A stretch of DNA of 34,482 bases from Komagataeibacter nataicola (GCF_003207795.1 NZ_NIRT01000030.1:1-34482), one strand, 5' to 3'. Shown: positions 1 through 6,769, numbered from the stretch's first letter. Made by a program: numbers and translations. Notes: generated from the letters alone by a model not told the origin.

Positions 1-2
1 GC

Positions 3-728
3 GTGCTCAATGCCACGGCGGCGCAGAACCCTGTGGCCCTGGGCCAGTTGCAGGCAATGGGCTTCATTGCCAATGCACTGATTGGCGTTACGTCAATCAT
101 ATCCAGCCTCACATTCACCCGGAACGCCGCGACAAAATGGCTGCACATCCGCGCATGCGGCGGTGGCGGCGGGGGTGGGGGTGCTCCTTATACGGATGGC
201 AATAACCAGGCATCCGGTGGTGGCGGATTCTCTGGGCAGTATATAGAGCTTTGGATCACCGCCGCTGACTTTGGTGCTTCGGTGGACATCGTAATCGGCG
301 CGGGTGGTACGGCCCCCTCGAGCGCAGCGGGGGGCAGCGGCGGGACTACCACAATAGGCTCACTGGTTACGCTACTTGGCGGTGGGGGCGGTTTTGGCGC
401 TTCATGGGGGTCTATCGGGGAAATCCTCCCACAAATATCGACAGATACTCCTCCTTCCTCGACCGAGGGGATTGTAGTTTTTTCCCGTCCGACAACGGCT
501 GGACGATCCCCAATGATTACGTTCAGTAAATCTAACGGAAAATCCGGAGATGGAGGAGATACCCCTCTTGGAACTGGTGGTCCCGGGAATGGTTTGGCGG
601 GCGCCGGTGCCAACGGCACTGGTTACGGTTCTGGGGGCAGCGGCGCAAGCGTGGGATACAATCAGTCCGTAGGACAGGCGGGCGGACAGGGAATGCCCGG
701 CGTGGTGATTATTGAGGAATACGCATAA
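3..728 (+). CDS. Glycine-rich phage tail fibre protein, C-terminal part
   Basis: The reading frame is open to the window edge, so the first GTG at base 3 is probably internal and the 5' end is missing. About 50 residues resembling the linker before a Gly-rich tail-tip domain are followed by a run of eight glycines (near residue 53). A low-complexity Gly/Ser/Ala domain continues to a C-terminal GVVIIEEY-like strand, the usual ending of Gly-rich tail-tip domains. Such domains form the receptor-binding tip of many tail fibres and side-fibre proteins; that is family knowledge. The stop codon shares one base with the start of the next gene, suggesting coupled translation. Receptor specificity cannot be read from the sequence. 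Confidence 0.75.
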   Translation: MLNATAAQNPVALGQLQAMGFIANALIGVTSIISSLTFTRNAATKWLHIRACGGGGGGGGAPYTDGNNQASGGGGFSGQYIELWITAADFGASVDIVIGAGGTAPSSAAGGSGGTTTIGSLVTLLGGGGGFGASWGSIGEILPQISTDTPPSSTEGIVVFSRPTTAGRSPMITFSKSNGKSGDGGDTPLGTGGPGNGLAGAGANGTGYGSGGSGASVGYNQSVGQAGGQGMPGVVIIEEYA

Positions 729-1141
729 TGGCGCGCTATCTGATCTGCCTGAGCGCCGCATCGGGCGACAAACCGGCAAATTATGTGGTCAATACGATAG
801 AATGGGACGGTAAGGCAGCCTTCACGCTACCCGCCAGCACCGTGTTGATTGAGGACGCGGACAGCATCTACCAGCCCGGCGATACCTACGGTGTGACGCC
901 TGCGCGTTCGGTGCCGGTCAATCCTGCCGCCACGGTCCCTCTCGCCACGCAGGCGCAGAACGCCCTGACCGCCGCCGCATCTGCCACATGGCAGGCCTAT
1001 GGCATGTATGGGCAGACCACACCGGCGGATGTCGTGACCTATCTCACCGCCCTTCGGGCCATCGCCAACGGCACGGACACCACCAGTACGGCGCTGCCCA
1101 CGGCCCCGGCGGACCTGAGTGGCGCGACCACCACGACCTGA
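728..1141 (+). CDS. Phage tail accessory protein (hypothetical)
   Basis: This 137-residue protein starts on the last base of the preceding tail-fibre stop codon. It has a mixed alpha/beta N-terminal half, an Ala-rich middle (residues 70-110) and a Thr-rich C-terminus ending in four threonines. No catalytic motif, signal peptide or membrane segment is visible. Small genes directly after a tail-fibre gene commonly encode fibre-assembly chaperones or further tail components, so a tail role is inferred from position. A Rho-independent terminator 28 nt after the stop closes this transcription unit. I do not recognise the family with certainty. Confidence 0.6.
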   Translation: MARYLICLSAASGDKPANYVVNTIEWDGKAAFTLPASTVLIEDADSIYQPGDTYGVTPARSVPVNPAATVPLATQAQNALTAAASATWQAYGMYGQTTPADVVTYLTALRAIANGTDTTSTALPTAPADLSGATTTT

Positions 1142-1168
1142 CCCGGCCACACAACCCGCGCCTACCCG

Positions 1169-1192
1169 ACCGCCCGATGGGGCGGTTTTTTT
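1169..1192 (+). terminator. Rho-independent terminator after tail genes
   Basis: A 7-bp GC-rich stem (ACCGCCC / GGGCGGT) with a GATG loop is followed by an uninterrupted T run. It ends only 11 nt before the next start codon, leaving little room for a separate promoter. The next gene must be reached by read-through or antitermination, or from a promoter overlapping the hairpin. Confidence 0.85.
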
Positions 1193-1203
1193 ATGAGAAA
1201 AAC

Positions 1204-2310
1204 ATGAGAAAATCCATATTTCTGGCTGCCATTCTCGGCATCCTGTCCGCCTCCCTGACAGCGCATGCTACGGATGCGCGCATGGCCTATAAATCAGTGG
1301 GCGGCCAGTATAAGGCGGTTGAGGCGGTATCGCCTACCTGCGGCGTGAGTAGCGCGGGCACGCCACTTGTCTGCACGTCAACCGGCGCAGCGGGCACGGC
1401 AGATGCGCGGATGGCGTATAAACTGCCAAACGGGCAGTATCAGGCGGTCATTCCCACGGTTCCCGTCTGTTCCGTGGACAGTTCGGGCGTGCCCCAGATA
1501 TGCGACTTCTCCAGCACGCCTGACCTGTCGTCGTATCTGACCGCCACCGCTGCGGCGGCCACTTACTCGCAATTGAATGGCGGCAACAGCTTCCTTGGGG
1601 AGCAGCGTTTCGCATCCGTCTATTTTGCCGATCCTGACAACAACGTCTCACGGGACGCTAAGTTTGGGGACAAGGGCATTGCGGTATCTGGCGGAACGAA
1701 AACCGATACCCTGAGCGTTACCACAGCCGCCTACGTCCCCGATACCACGACGACAGACGGCACGACCGCAGCCCTCAACACCGAATCCGCTGCGGCGCGG
1801 TTCGTGAGTCAGACAACAGCGGCCTCGACCTACGCGACGATCTCGGCGCTCAATACGCAGGTGAACAACGCCGCCGCGACGTATGAGACAATCGCGAACG
1901 CCGCGGCATTGGCAAAAAGCACAGTTGACGCGCTCCAAGGCTCTGTCACGGGCGACCTGTCCGCCTCGGGCAGTAGCCTGTCCCTGACGTTGGGGTCGAG
2001 CGGCCTCCAGCTCACAATGGCCTATTCGGCCAGCGGCACCGGATCACTGTCGATTGTTTCCGCGTCCGGCAGCATCACGCCGGTCGATATCTACGAAACG
2101 GCGGCATGGGGCGCGACCTCGTTCAAGGGCTATACCCTCGACAGCGGAACCATCACCACAAAGCCGACTGTGATCGACAGCACATTCTACCTCTCGTCGA
2201 ACGCTTGGGGAACATACCACATCGGCGTTGGCGGGAATCTCTACATCGTGGACATTTTCGGGTCCGGGGCCGGTAAGCGCACCGTCATTTCGTGGCGCAA
2301 GGTTCTTTGA
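1204..2310 (+). CDS. Secreted tail-fibre-like repeat protein
   Basis: The ATG at 1204 gives 368 residues with a clear Sec signal peptide (basic MRK start, hydrophobic core, AHA cleavage site near residue 22). The open frame extends further upstream, but only this start gives a sensible N-terminus. Residues 24-60 and 67-103 are two tandem repeats, each starting DARMAYK, then GQY-AV, with two cysteines per repeat. Next come Ala/Thr-rich stretches typical of tail-fibre shafts (TAAATYSQL-like and STYATISAL-like) and a beta-rich C-terminus. A signal peptide is odd for a virion protein because tails assemble in the cytoplasm. It may be a surface or host-modifying protein derived from a fibre. No enzymatic motif is seen. 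Confidence 0.65.
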   Translation: MRKSIFLAAILGILSASLTAHATDARMAYKSVGGQYKAVEAVSPTCGVSSAGTPLVCTSTGAAGTADARMAYKLPNGQYQAVIPTVPVCSVDSSGVPQICDFSSTPDLSSYLTATAAAATYSQLNGGNSFLGEQRFASVYFADPDNNVSRDAKFGDKGIAVSGGTKTDTLSVTTAAYVPDTTTTDGTTAALNTESAAARFVSQTTAASTYATISALNTQVNNAAATYETIANAAALAKSTVDALQGSVTGDLSASGSSLSLTLGSSGLQLTMAYSASGTGSLSIVSASGSITPVDIYETAAWGATSFKGYTLDSGTITTKPTVIDSTFYLSSNAWGTYHIGVGGNLYIVDIFGSGAGKRTVISWRKVL

Positions 2311-2330
2311 CGCCCTCACAGGATAATTCA

Positions 2331-2768
2331 ATGCCTACCAACACAATTTATCCTGCTGAGGCCCAGCCACAGCAGGGTGCTCCCGTGCGCTGCGCCACGG
2401 TCGAGGATCTGGCCCGAGTGCGCGAGCGGCTCGCGAAGGTCGAAGGTGGCCACGACAACCTGCGCGACGGGCTAAGCACCCTGTCAGTCCAGTTTTCGGA
2501 ACTCAGGCGCGATCTCACGCGATCGGTCACTGACACGGCGGCCCAGACCCGCAGCGAGATCATGCAGCGCGTGGACGACATGACCGATACCGCCACGGAA
2601 CGAAATTCCGAGATTTCGGGCAGGCTAGCGCGCATTGAAGGTGGTCTGAAACTGACCTCATGGGTGACCATGACCTCCATCATGCTGGCCACCGGCCTGC
2701 TGGGCTGGGGGCAGATTGGTGATGCAGTCTTCGCGTTCTGCAAGCGTGCGCTGGGGTACGGACCATGA
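2331..2768 (+). CDS. Coiled-coil membrane protein, XhlA-like
   Basis: This 145-residue protein starts at ATG 2331 behind an AGGA ribosome site. Residues 25-105 are charged and heptad-like (E/R-rich, with DLARVRERLAKVEGG-type helices), predicting a coiled coil. One hydrophobic segment (about 107-128) and a short basic tail follow. This layout resembles XhlA-type and similar small phage lysis accessory proteins that anchor at the inner membrane beside holins. The stop overlaps the start of the endolysin gene (ATGA), supporting a lysis role. The family assignment rests on architecture and position, not on a diagnostic motif. Confidence 0.6.
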   Translation: MPTNTIYPAEAQPQQGAPVRCATVEDLARVRERLAKVEGGHDNLRDGLSTLSVQFSELRRDLTRSVTDTAAQTRSEIMQRVDDMTDTATERNSEISGRLARIEGGLKLTSWVTMTSIMLATGLLGWGQIGDAVFAFCKRALGYGP

Positions 2769-3265
2769 TGGAACTGCCCCCGGCTCCGCTGACGGACCTC
2801 AAGGCCCGCGTCATTGCCCCAACCCTTGCTTTCATTGGTCTGGGTGGGTCTGCTGCGGTCAACCTGATCGCAGGCATTGCGCTGGTCGAGACGGGCTGCC
2901 GCGCACTGGTGCAGTCCGGCGGCGGTCCGGCCCTGGGCCTGTGGCAGATGGAGCCGTTCACGCATGACGACATCTGGGCAACCTTTCTGCCCGCGCAGCG
3001 CCTGTCCGCCATCCGCGCCCGGCTGTTTGCCCTGCAGGCCGCGTGGCCCATGGGTTCTGATCGCGCCACTCAGCTGATCGGCAACCTGCCCTATGCCTGC
3101 GCCATGGCGCGGCTGAAATGCTACCGCGCGCCCGAGCCGATACCCGCAGCCAATGATGCCGCCGGGCAATGCCGGTTCTGGAAAACCAACTACAACACCA
3201 CGCTCGGGGCGGGGGACGTTGATCCGCAGCACGTTGCCCTGTTCGAGCAGGCCATTGAGGCATGA
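2765..3265 (+). CDS. Phage endolysin, lysozyme/transglycosylase-like
   Basis: This 166-residue protein overlaps the preceding stop by 4 nt. It carries a lysozyme-fold signature: a candidate catalytic glutamate in the VETG sequence (Glu42), followed 16 residues later by GLWQMEP (58-64), as in goose-lysozyme and transglycosylase-like phage proteins. The rest is helical and Cys-containing. Such enzymes cut the glycan backbone of peptidoglycan to release phage. The stretch around residues 20-40 is hydrophobic and might act as a signal-anchor, though it may simply be a core helix. The neighbours, a coiled-coil membrane protein and a holin-like protein, fit a lysis cassette. Confidence 0.7.
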   Translation: MMELPPAPLTDLKARVIAPTLAFIGLGGSAAVNLIAGIALVETGCRALVQSGGGPALGLWQMEPFTHDDIWATFLPAQRLSAIRARLFALQAAWPMGSDRATQLIGNLPYACAMARLKCYRAPEPIPAANDAAGQCRFWKTNYNTTLGAGDVDPQHVALFEQAIEA

Positions 3266-3266
3266 C

Positions 3267-3605
3267 ATGAATACCGCGGCAAGACTGACCGGGCTGGGAG
3301 CCGTGTTTACCGGCCTTCTGGCTTTCGTTCCTGAACAATACGCCTTCTACGTGGCCATGCTGATCTTTGCATGCAGCGCAGTTTCGGCAGCCATTCCGCC
3401 CCCGGCCGCGCATAGCCGGTGGGTAGTGGCGTATCAGATCATCACCATGATCGGCCTGAATATCGGATGGGCCGAGAACCACGCCAAGCCAAGCGTTTCC
3501 GGCGTTCGGGTTCCGCTGGCTGACAAACCTGCCGCCAAGCAGGCCGTAGCCTCGTCCGGCATCCCGGTCCTGAACAAAAAGGGCAAGCCCGAAACCCCTA
3601 CGTGA
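3267..3605 (+). CDS. Holin-like small membrane protein
   Basis: ATG 3267 follows the endolysin stop directly and gives 112 residues. Two or three hydrophobic segments are visible (about 5-20, 25-43 and 52-67). A hydrophilic tail rich in Lys, Pro and Ala follows, the usual arrangement of a holin with a cytoplasmic tail. Holins open the inner membrane at the end of the lytic cycle so that endolysin reaches the wall. The assignment rests on size, topology and its place directly after the endolysin; holin families are too divergent to confirm by eye. Confidence 0.6.
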   Translation: MNTAARLTGLGAVFTGLLAFVPEQYAFYVAMLIFACSAVSAAIPPPAAHSRWVVAYQIITMIGLNIGWAENHAKPSVSGVRVPLADKPAAKQAVASSGIPVLNKKGKPETPT

Positions 3606-3640
3606 CTGGCTGGGCCCGGCTCGATCATCCTGATTCCCCA

Positions 3641-3662
3641 ACCGCCTTTGAGGCGGTTTTTT
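3641..3662 (+). terminator. Rho-independent terminator after lysis cassette
   Basis: ACCGCC and GGCGGT form a 6-bp stem (7 bp with a flanking A-T pair) around a TTTGA loop, followed by six Ts. It lies 36 nt after the holin-like stop and less than 20 nt before the next start codon, repeating the arrangement at 1169-1192 and 6588-6616. Confidence 0.85.
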
Positions 3663-3680
3663 CATATGGAGACGGCAGAC

Positions 3681-3962
3681 ATGCCTGATACGAACATCAC
3701 CACCATTCCAGCGCTTGAAGGTCTCGTTGAAACCGCGCTGGGCAAGAAGGACACGGCCACGACGCAGGCCGATATCGCTCTGGCTGGGAACCTGTTGCAG
3801 ACGCTTCTGCCGATCATCGTCGAGAAGGCCGCTCCGAACCTTGATCTTTCCGGCATTGACGCTGCCCTGACCAAAATCCTCACCGGCATTTCCGATCTCA
3901 AGACGGAGATCGAGACGAAGCCCGCGACGACTGCGACCCCAACCGCCGCCGCTGTTTCCTGA
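3681..3962 (+). CDS. Small phage protein of unknown function
   Basis: ATG 3681 has a GGAGACGG ribosome site at suitable distance and gives 93 residues. An in-frame ATG at 3666 would add five residues but overlaps that site. The protein has an amphipathic middle (residues 15-75: LVETALGKK, then LLQTLLPIIVEKAAP) and a low-complexity Thr/Ala-rich tail. There is no signal peptide, no cysteine and no recognisable motif. It sits between the lysis cassette and a lipoprotein gene and ends 20 nt before the latter, so the two are probably co-transcribed. Confidence 0.6.
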   Translation: MPDTNITTIPALEGLVETALGKKDTATTQADIALAGNLLQTLLPIIVEKAAPNLDLSGIDAALTKILTGISDLKTEIETKPATTATPTAAAVS

Positions 3963-3982
3963 CCGATCAACAAGGAAAACCC

Positions 3983-4561
3983 ATGAACACGAGCATTTCT
4001 CGCCGATCCCTGCTGCGTGCCGGGGCCGGAACGCTGGCGGCTGGTCTGCTGGGCGCCTGCACGGTCACCAAATCCGGCACGACCACCACGCTGACCCTTA
4101 ACGTGGCCGAAGTGGTGGATTACGGCAGCGCGATCCTGTCCTTCGCCAACACGGCCATCAACGTCTCGTTCGTGGCGAGCGCGATGGGAACCGCGAACCT
4201 GGCACTCGCCAACACGGTGATTGCATCGCTGAAATCGGCTCTGTCCGCGTTCTCGACTGCCGCCGGGTCCAGCACGTCCGTCAGCTATGACAGCGCCAGC
4301 GTGAAAACCGCGTTCGACAGCATTCTTGCGGATGTGGAGCAGGTGGACACTCTCATCATTTCCACAATCACCGGCACGGCAGCGAGCCTGTCCAGCAGTG
4401 TGGTATCTGAGGCCAAGACAGCGGCCGGTGCGGCTGAAACGCTGATCTCGCTGCTCAAGGCCATGATCGACATGACCGGTCCTCGCCTGCGTGGTGTATC
4501 GCCCCTGAGCGGGGATGCGGCCGTTGCGCAGATTGCCGTTTTCTCGGCCTCGCAGGGATGA
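3983..4561 (+). CDS. Prophage lipoprotein with Tat-like signal
   Basis: The 192-residue product begins with a twin-arginine motif (SRRSLL, Arg7-Arg8). A hydrophobic stretch and a lipobox (LLGAC, Cys26) follow. It should therefore be exported, possibly already folded through the Tat pathway, and anchored by lipid. The mature part is rich in Ala, Ser and Thr and appears all-helical, with no charged catalytic cluster or metal motif. The stop overlaps the next start by 4 nt. Surface lipoproteins carried by prophages often alter the lysogen (phage exclusion, adhesion), which is only a possibility here. Confidence 0.65.
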   Translation: MNTSISRRSLLRAGAGTLAAGLLGACTVTKSGTTTTLTLNVAEVVDYGSAILSFANTAINVSFVASAMGTANLALANTVIASLKSALSAFSTAAGSSTSVSYDSASVKTAFDSILADVEQVDTLIISTITGTAASLSSSVVSEAKTAAGAAETLISLLKAMIDMTGPRLRGVSPLSGDAAVAQIAVFSASQG

Positions 4562-4722
4562 CCACCCACGCGCTCGCCGGTCTGGGCCTGTTCCTGACCG
4601 GCGCGGCGTTCTCGCAGGTTCTGGCGTTCGGCGTCGCCGCGTGGCGCGAGGCCCGGCGTGAACGGCAGATTGACGACACGCTTGGGCCGCCTGCGCCTGA
4701 CCCATCTGATCTAAATGAATGA
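4558..4722 (+). CDS. 54-residue single-span membrane protein
   Basis: This short ORF starts inside the lipoprotein stop (ATGA overlap) and ends 6 nt before the methyltransferase start. One hydrophobic helix (about residues 4-28) is followed by a strongly charged Arg/Glu stretch (WREARRERQIDD) and a Pro/Asp-rich tail, giving a membrane anchor with a cytoplasmic tail by the positive-inside rule. Tight coupling on both sides argues that it is real despite its size. It may partner the upstream lipoprotein, in the way paired inner- and outer-membrane lysis proteins do, but no spanin-like coiled coil is present. Confidence 0.55.
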   Translation: MTTHALAGLGLFLTGAAFSQVLAFGVAAWREARRERQIDDTLGPPAPDPSDLNE

Positions 4723-4728
4723 AATAGC

Positions 4729-5451
4729 ATGCACGTTGAACGCATAGGGCTTGCCACCCTGTATCTCGGCAAATGGCAGGATGTGCCTGATCTTCCGCGC
4801 CCTGCTGCGATTATTTCTGATCCGCCATATGGGCAAAAGCTGAAAACAAATATCGTGACCAAGGCAAGGAAGAGGCCGGGAAGAAGCGGATTTATCCAGC
4901 CGAAAACAAATTTTTATCCGACAAAGATCATTGGAGACGATGGTCCTTTTGACCCCACCCCATTTCTTCATATGGCAGATATCACCCTTTTTTGGGGCGC
5001 TCATAAGTTTTCAGACAGACTTCCGCCCGGACAATTTCTGTGTTGGGACAAGAGCCCAACAGGAACCCGCCGGGATCAAGGCGATGGAGAGGCAGCCTGG
5101 ATCAATGCTCCCGGAAAACCCATGAGGATTTTTCGTTACCTTTGGAGTGGGATTTGCATGGCTTCAGGCTATGAGACACAGCAGGAAATATCCCACAATT
5201 CAAGTGCTCAACGTCGCATCCACCCCACCCAAAAACCCGTAGACCTCATGACATGGTGCATCCAGCAGGCCCGCGTGCCAGAGGGTGGCCTGATCCTAGA
5301 CCCGTATATGGGTGGAGGATCAACAGGAATTGCTGCTGTGCGGGCCGGGCATCCGTTTATCGGAATTGAGTGCGAGCCGCAGTATTTTGAGGCGGCGTGC
5401 CGACGGATCCGGCATGCGCAAGGGATGCCTCCCGTTTCGCGCGCGGCTTAA
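4729..5451 (+). CDS. Phage DNA methyltransferase (N4-C/N6-A type)
   Basis: The 240-residue enzyme transfers a methyl group from S-adenosylmethionine to an exocyclic amine of DNA. The catalytic motif IV (DPPY, residues 31-34) comes first and the SAM-binding motif near the C-terminus. HPTQKP (165-170) precedes DPYMGGGSTG (191-200) and a GIE strand end. This order is that of beta-class enzymes. No restriction gene lies beside it, so it is an orphan, probably protecting phage DNA or affecting regulation. The middle (about 4830-5200) is visibly more AT-rich than its neighbours, suggesting separate acquisition. The target site cannot be predicted. The ribosome site is weak, but no better start is available. 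Confidence 0.85.
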   Translation: MHVERIGLATLYLGKWQDVPDLPRPAAIISDPPYGQKLKTNIVTKARKRPGRSGFIQPKTNFYPTKIIGDDGPFDPTPFLHMADITLFWGAHKFSDRLPPGQFLCWDKSPTGTRRDQGDGEAAWINAPGKPMRIFRYLWSGICMASGYETQQEISHNSSAQRRIHPTQKPVDLMTWCIQQARVPEGGLILDPYMGGGSTGIAAVRAGHPFIGIECEPQYFEAACRRIRHAQGMPPVSRAA

Positions 5452-5633
5452 CCCGCGCTCTCCACCTCCAGCCCCCTCGCGATCAGGCGCCGGATGGCTT
5501 CGGCGCGAGTAACGCCGTTGGCTTCGGCCCATGCATCAAGGTGGTCCAATAGAGGGCGTTGAATGCGCGAGCGCACTTCTTCGCTGTCCACGCGTGGCCG
5601 CCCCATCTTTTTGCGCGCATTAAGTGTTGACAT
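5448..5633 (-). CDS. Ribbon-helix-helix transcriptional repressor
   Basis: ATG at 5633 gives 61 residues. A basic N-terminal arm (NARKKMGRPR) is followed by a short strand (VRSRIQRP) and two helices (LLDHLDAWAEANG, TRAEAIRRLIARGLE). This is the Arc/Mnt-type ribbon-helix-helix fold, which binds palindromic operators as paired dimers. A longer frame upstream lacks a plausible N-terminus. The gene is divergent from the antirepressor gene, and a near-perfect palindrome overlaps both candidate promoters, so it probably represses itself and the antirepressor. Its own candidate -10 box is only about 6 nt from the start codon, suggesting a leaderless mRNA. Its last four bases overlap the end of the convergent methyltransferase gene. 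Confidence 0.75.
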   Translation of the reverse strand: MSTLNARKKMGRPRVDSEEVRSRIQRPLLDHLDAWAEANGVTRAEAIRRLIARGLEVESAG

Positions 5634-5657
5634 ATCCACTTTATACGCGCATATAAT
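5627..5657 (+). promoter_or_regulatory. Promoter of the antirepressor gene
   Basis: A perfect TTGACA (5627-5632) and a perfect TATAAT (5652-5657) are separated by 19 bp, slightly longer than the usual 17. Transcription would start near 5664 and leave a leader of about 60 nt before the antirepressor ATG at 5723. The -35 box overlaps the start codon of the divergent repressor gene. Confidence 0.6.
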
Positions 5658-5668
5658 TCGGGCGGCAA
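5640..5668 (-). promoter_or_regulatory. Promoter of the ribbon-helix-helix repressor gene
   Basis: On the minus strand, TTGCCG (5668-5663) and TATAAA (5645-5640) are spaced by 17 bp. The expected start of transcription coincides with the ATG at 5633, so the message would be leaderless. It overlaps the opposing promoter almost completely. Confidence 0.5.
5642..5655. promoter_or_regulatory. Candidate repressor operator
   Basis: TATACGCGCATATA is a 14-bp inverted repeat broken at one symmetric pair. It covers part of the -10 boxes of both overlapping promoters, so one bound repressor could shut both directions. Assignment to the adjacent ribbon-helix-helix protein is an inference from position. 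Confidence 0.5.
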
Positions 5669-5722
5669 CGGAAATCTCACCTTCCGAAACCGCCCTAACC
5701 ACACCGAAACGGAGCTTCGGAC

Positions 5723-6511
5723 ATGGCTGATAATGCCAATAGCACAATTGCGATTAACCCGCAGCCCATGGATGGCGAACTGCGCATCAAGGATGAAGAC
5801 CTCGGAGTGCGTCTCGGGTTCAATCGTCCGCGCGATATTCGCAAGATCATCGTGCGTTATCTGCCGGAATTGGAGCGCATGGGGGTTTGCGCCACCGCGT
5901 CGCAAACCTCGGGTAGCAAGGGAGGGCGGCCTACAGAGGCATATTACCTCAACCGAAAGCAGGCCATCTTCATCACGGCCAAGTCGGAAACGGCGATTGC
6001 CACCGATATCACAATTGAAATCGTCGAGCGGTTTGATGCCTACGAACGCGACGCGGCCCCAGCCATCAAAGCCCCGGCCAACATGGTCGAGGCCCTGACA
6101 CTGGCGCTTGAGCAGCAGAAGACGCTTGAGGCAAAGGATCAGGAAATCGCGGAACTGGCCCCGAAGGCCGCCGGTCTGGAAATCCTTGCCGAGAAGGACG
6201 GAGAGCTTGGCATCCGCGATGTGGGGCGCGAACTGAAGGTCGGACAGAACCGGGTGCGCGATATGCTGTTTGAGCGCAAGTGGGCGTGCCGTCAGGGGCG
6301 TGATATCCGTCCGGCATCATACGGGCTTGAACACGGGTATGTGCGCCTTGTCCCGCGCCTGTATGAGGACAAGCAGACCGGTCAAGAAAAGATTTCCGAT
6401 GATTTCCGCATCACGCGGAAGGGCATTGCCCGTCTGGCGGAAATATTTGGAGTGATGAAGGCCGGTTGCGTCCCTTTTTTCGCCAAGGCCAAGGAGCCAG
6501 CCCAAGTGTAG
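5723..6511 (+). CDS. Phage antirepressor with KilAC domain
   Basis: The 262-residue protein starts at ATG 5723 with GGAG 9 nt upstream. The N-terminal half (about 15-110) resembles Rha/antirepressor N-domains, with GRPTEAYYLNRKQAIFI followed by a helix ending VERFDAY. A linker helix (120-150) leads to a KilAC-type C-terminal domain (about 150-255) with the order GELGIRDVGRELKV, then RDMLFERKW, then ITRKGIARLAEIF. Antirepressors of this type bind or inactivate phage repressors and promote lytic growth. Its position opposite an Arc/Mnt-type repressor recalls the immI region of phage P22. A terminator follows 76 nt after the stop. Confidence 0.85.
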   Translation: MADNANSTIAINPQPMDGELRIKDEDLGVRLGFNRPRDIRKIIVRYLPELERMGVCATASQTSGSKGGRPTEAYYLNRKQAIFITAKSETAIATDITIEIVERFDAYERDAAPAIKAPANMVEALTLALEQQKTLEAKDQEIAELAPKAAGLEILAEKDGELGIRDVGRELKVGQNRVRDMLFERKWACRQGRDIRPASYGLEHGYVRLVPRLYEDKQTGQEKISDDFRITRKGIARLAEIFGVMKAGCVPFFAKAKEPAQV

Positions 6512-6587
6512 GGCTGACAGGACTGGTTGCAAAGGCAGCGTGTGGTGACACTCTACCCGGAACGACAAAAACAGATTGCTTAATCAC

Positions 6588-6616
6588 AAGGCGGTTCTTC
6601 GGAGCCGCCTTTTTTA
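6588..6616 (+). terminator. Rho-independent terminator after antirepressor
   Basis: AAGGCGGTTC and GAGCCGCCTT form a stem with one mismatch around a TTCG tetraloop, followed by a T run. It ends 12 nt before the start of the next gene, the third case of this layout in the prophage. Confidence 0.9.
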
Positions 6617-6628
6617 TTGGGATACACC

Positions 6629-6769
6629 ATGACAAAACTCTTCCTCGGCTGCCTGATTATGACAGCCATCTGCCTTTCGGGCTGCTCGACCTACAGAGAT
6701 TGCCGTTCCGAAAATATCCCCAAGGGGCAGTGCATTTTTGTAACTGTGTTTGAGAACATCCAGCCATGA
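6629..6769 (+). CDS. 46-residue prophage lipoprotein
   Basis: A short ORF with a Lys-containing start, hydrophobic core and lipobox (LSGC, Cys19) leaves a mature lipoprotein of 28 residues with two further cysteines (Cys25 and Cys35). The stop overlaps the start of the papain-like gene by 4 nt, implying coupled translation. The size resembles Rz1-type outer-membrane spanin subunits, but it is not proline-rich and not nested in an Rz gene. A role together with the next two exported or enzymatic products is more likely. It starts directly after a strong terminator, so its promoter is unclear. Confidence 0.6.
   Translation: MTKLFLGCLIMTAICLSGCSTYRDCRSENIPKGQCIFVTVFENIQP

Noticed and set aside
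188-619. Pro-rich minus-strand frame opposite the Gly-rich tail fibre
   Set aside because: Poly-proline is simply the complement of the glycine codons.
988-1203. Upstream extension of the secreted repeat protein
   Set aside because: It overlaps the preceding gene and runs through the terminator; the ATG at 1204 gives a clean signal peptide.
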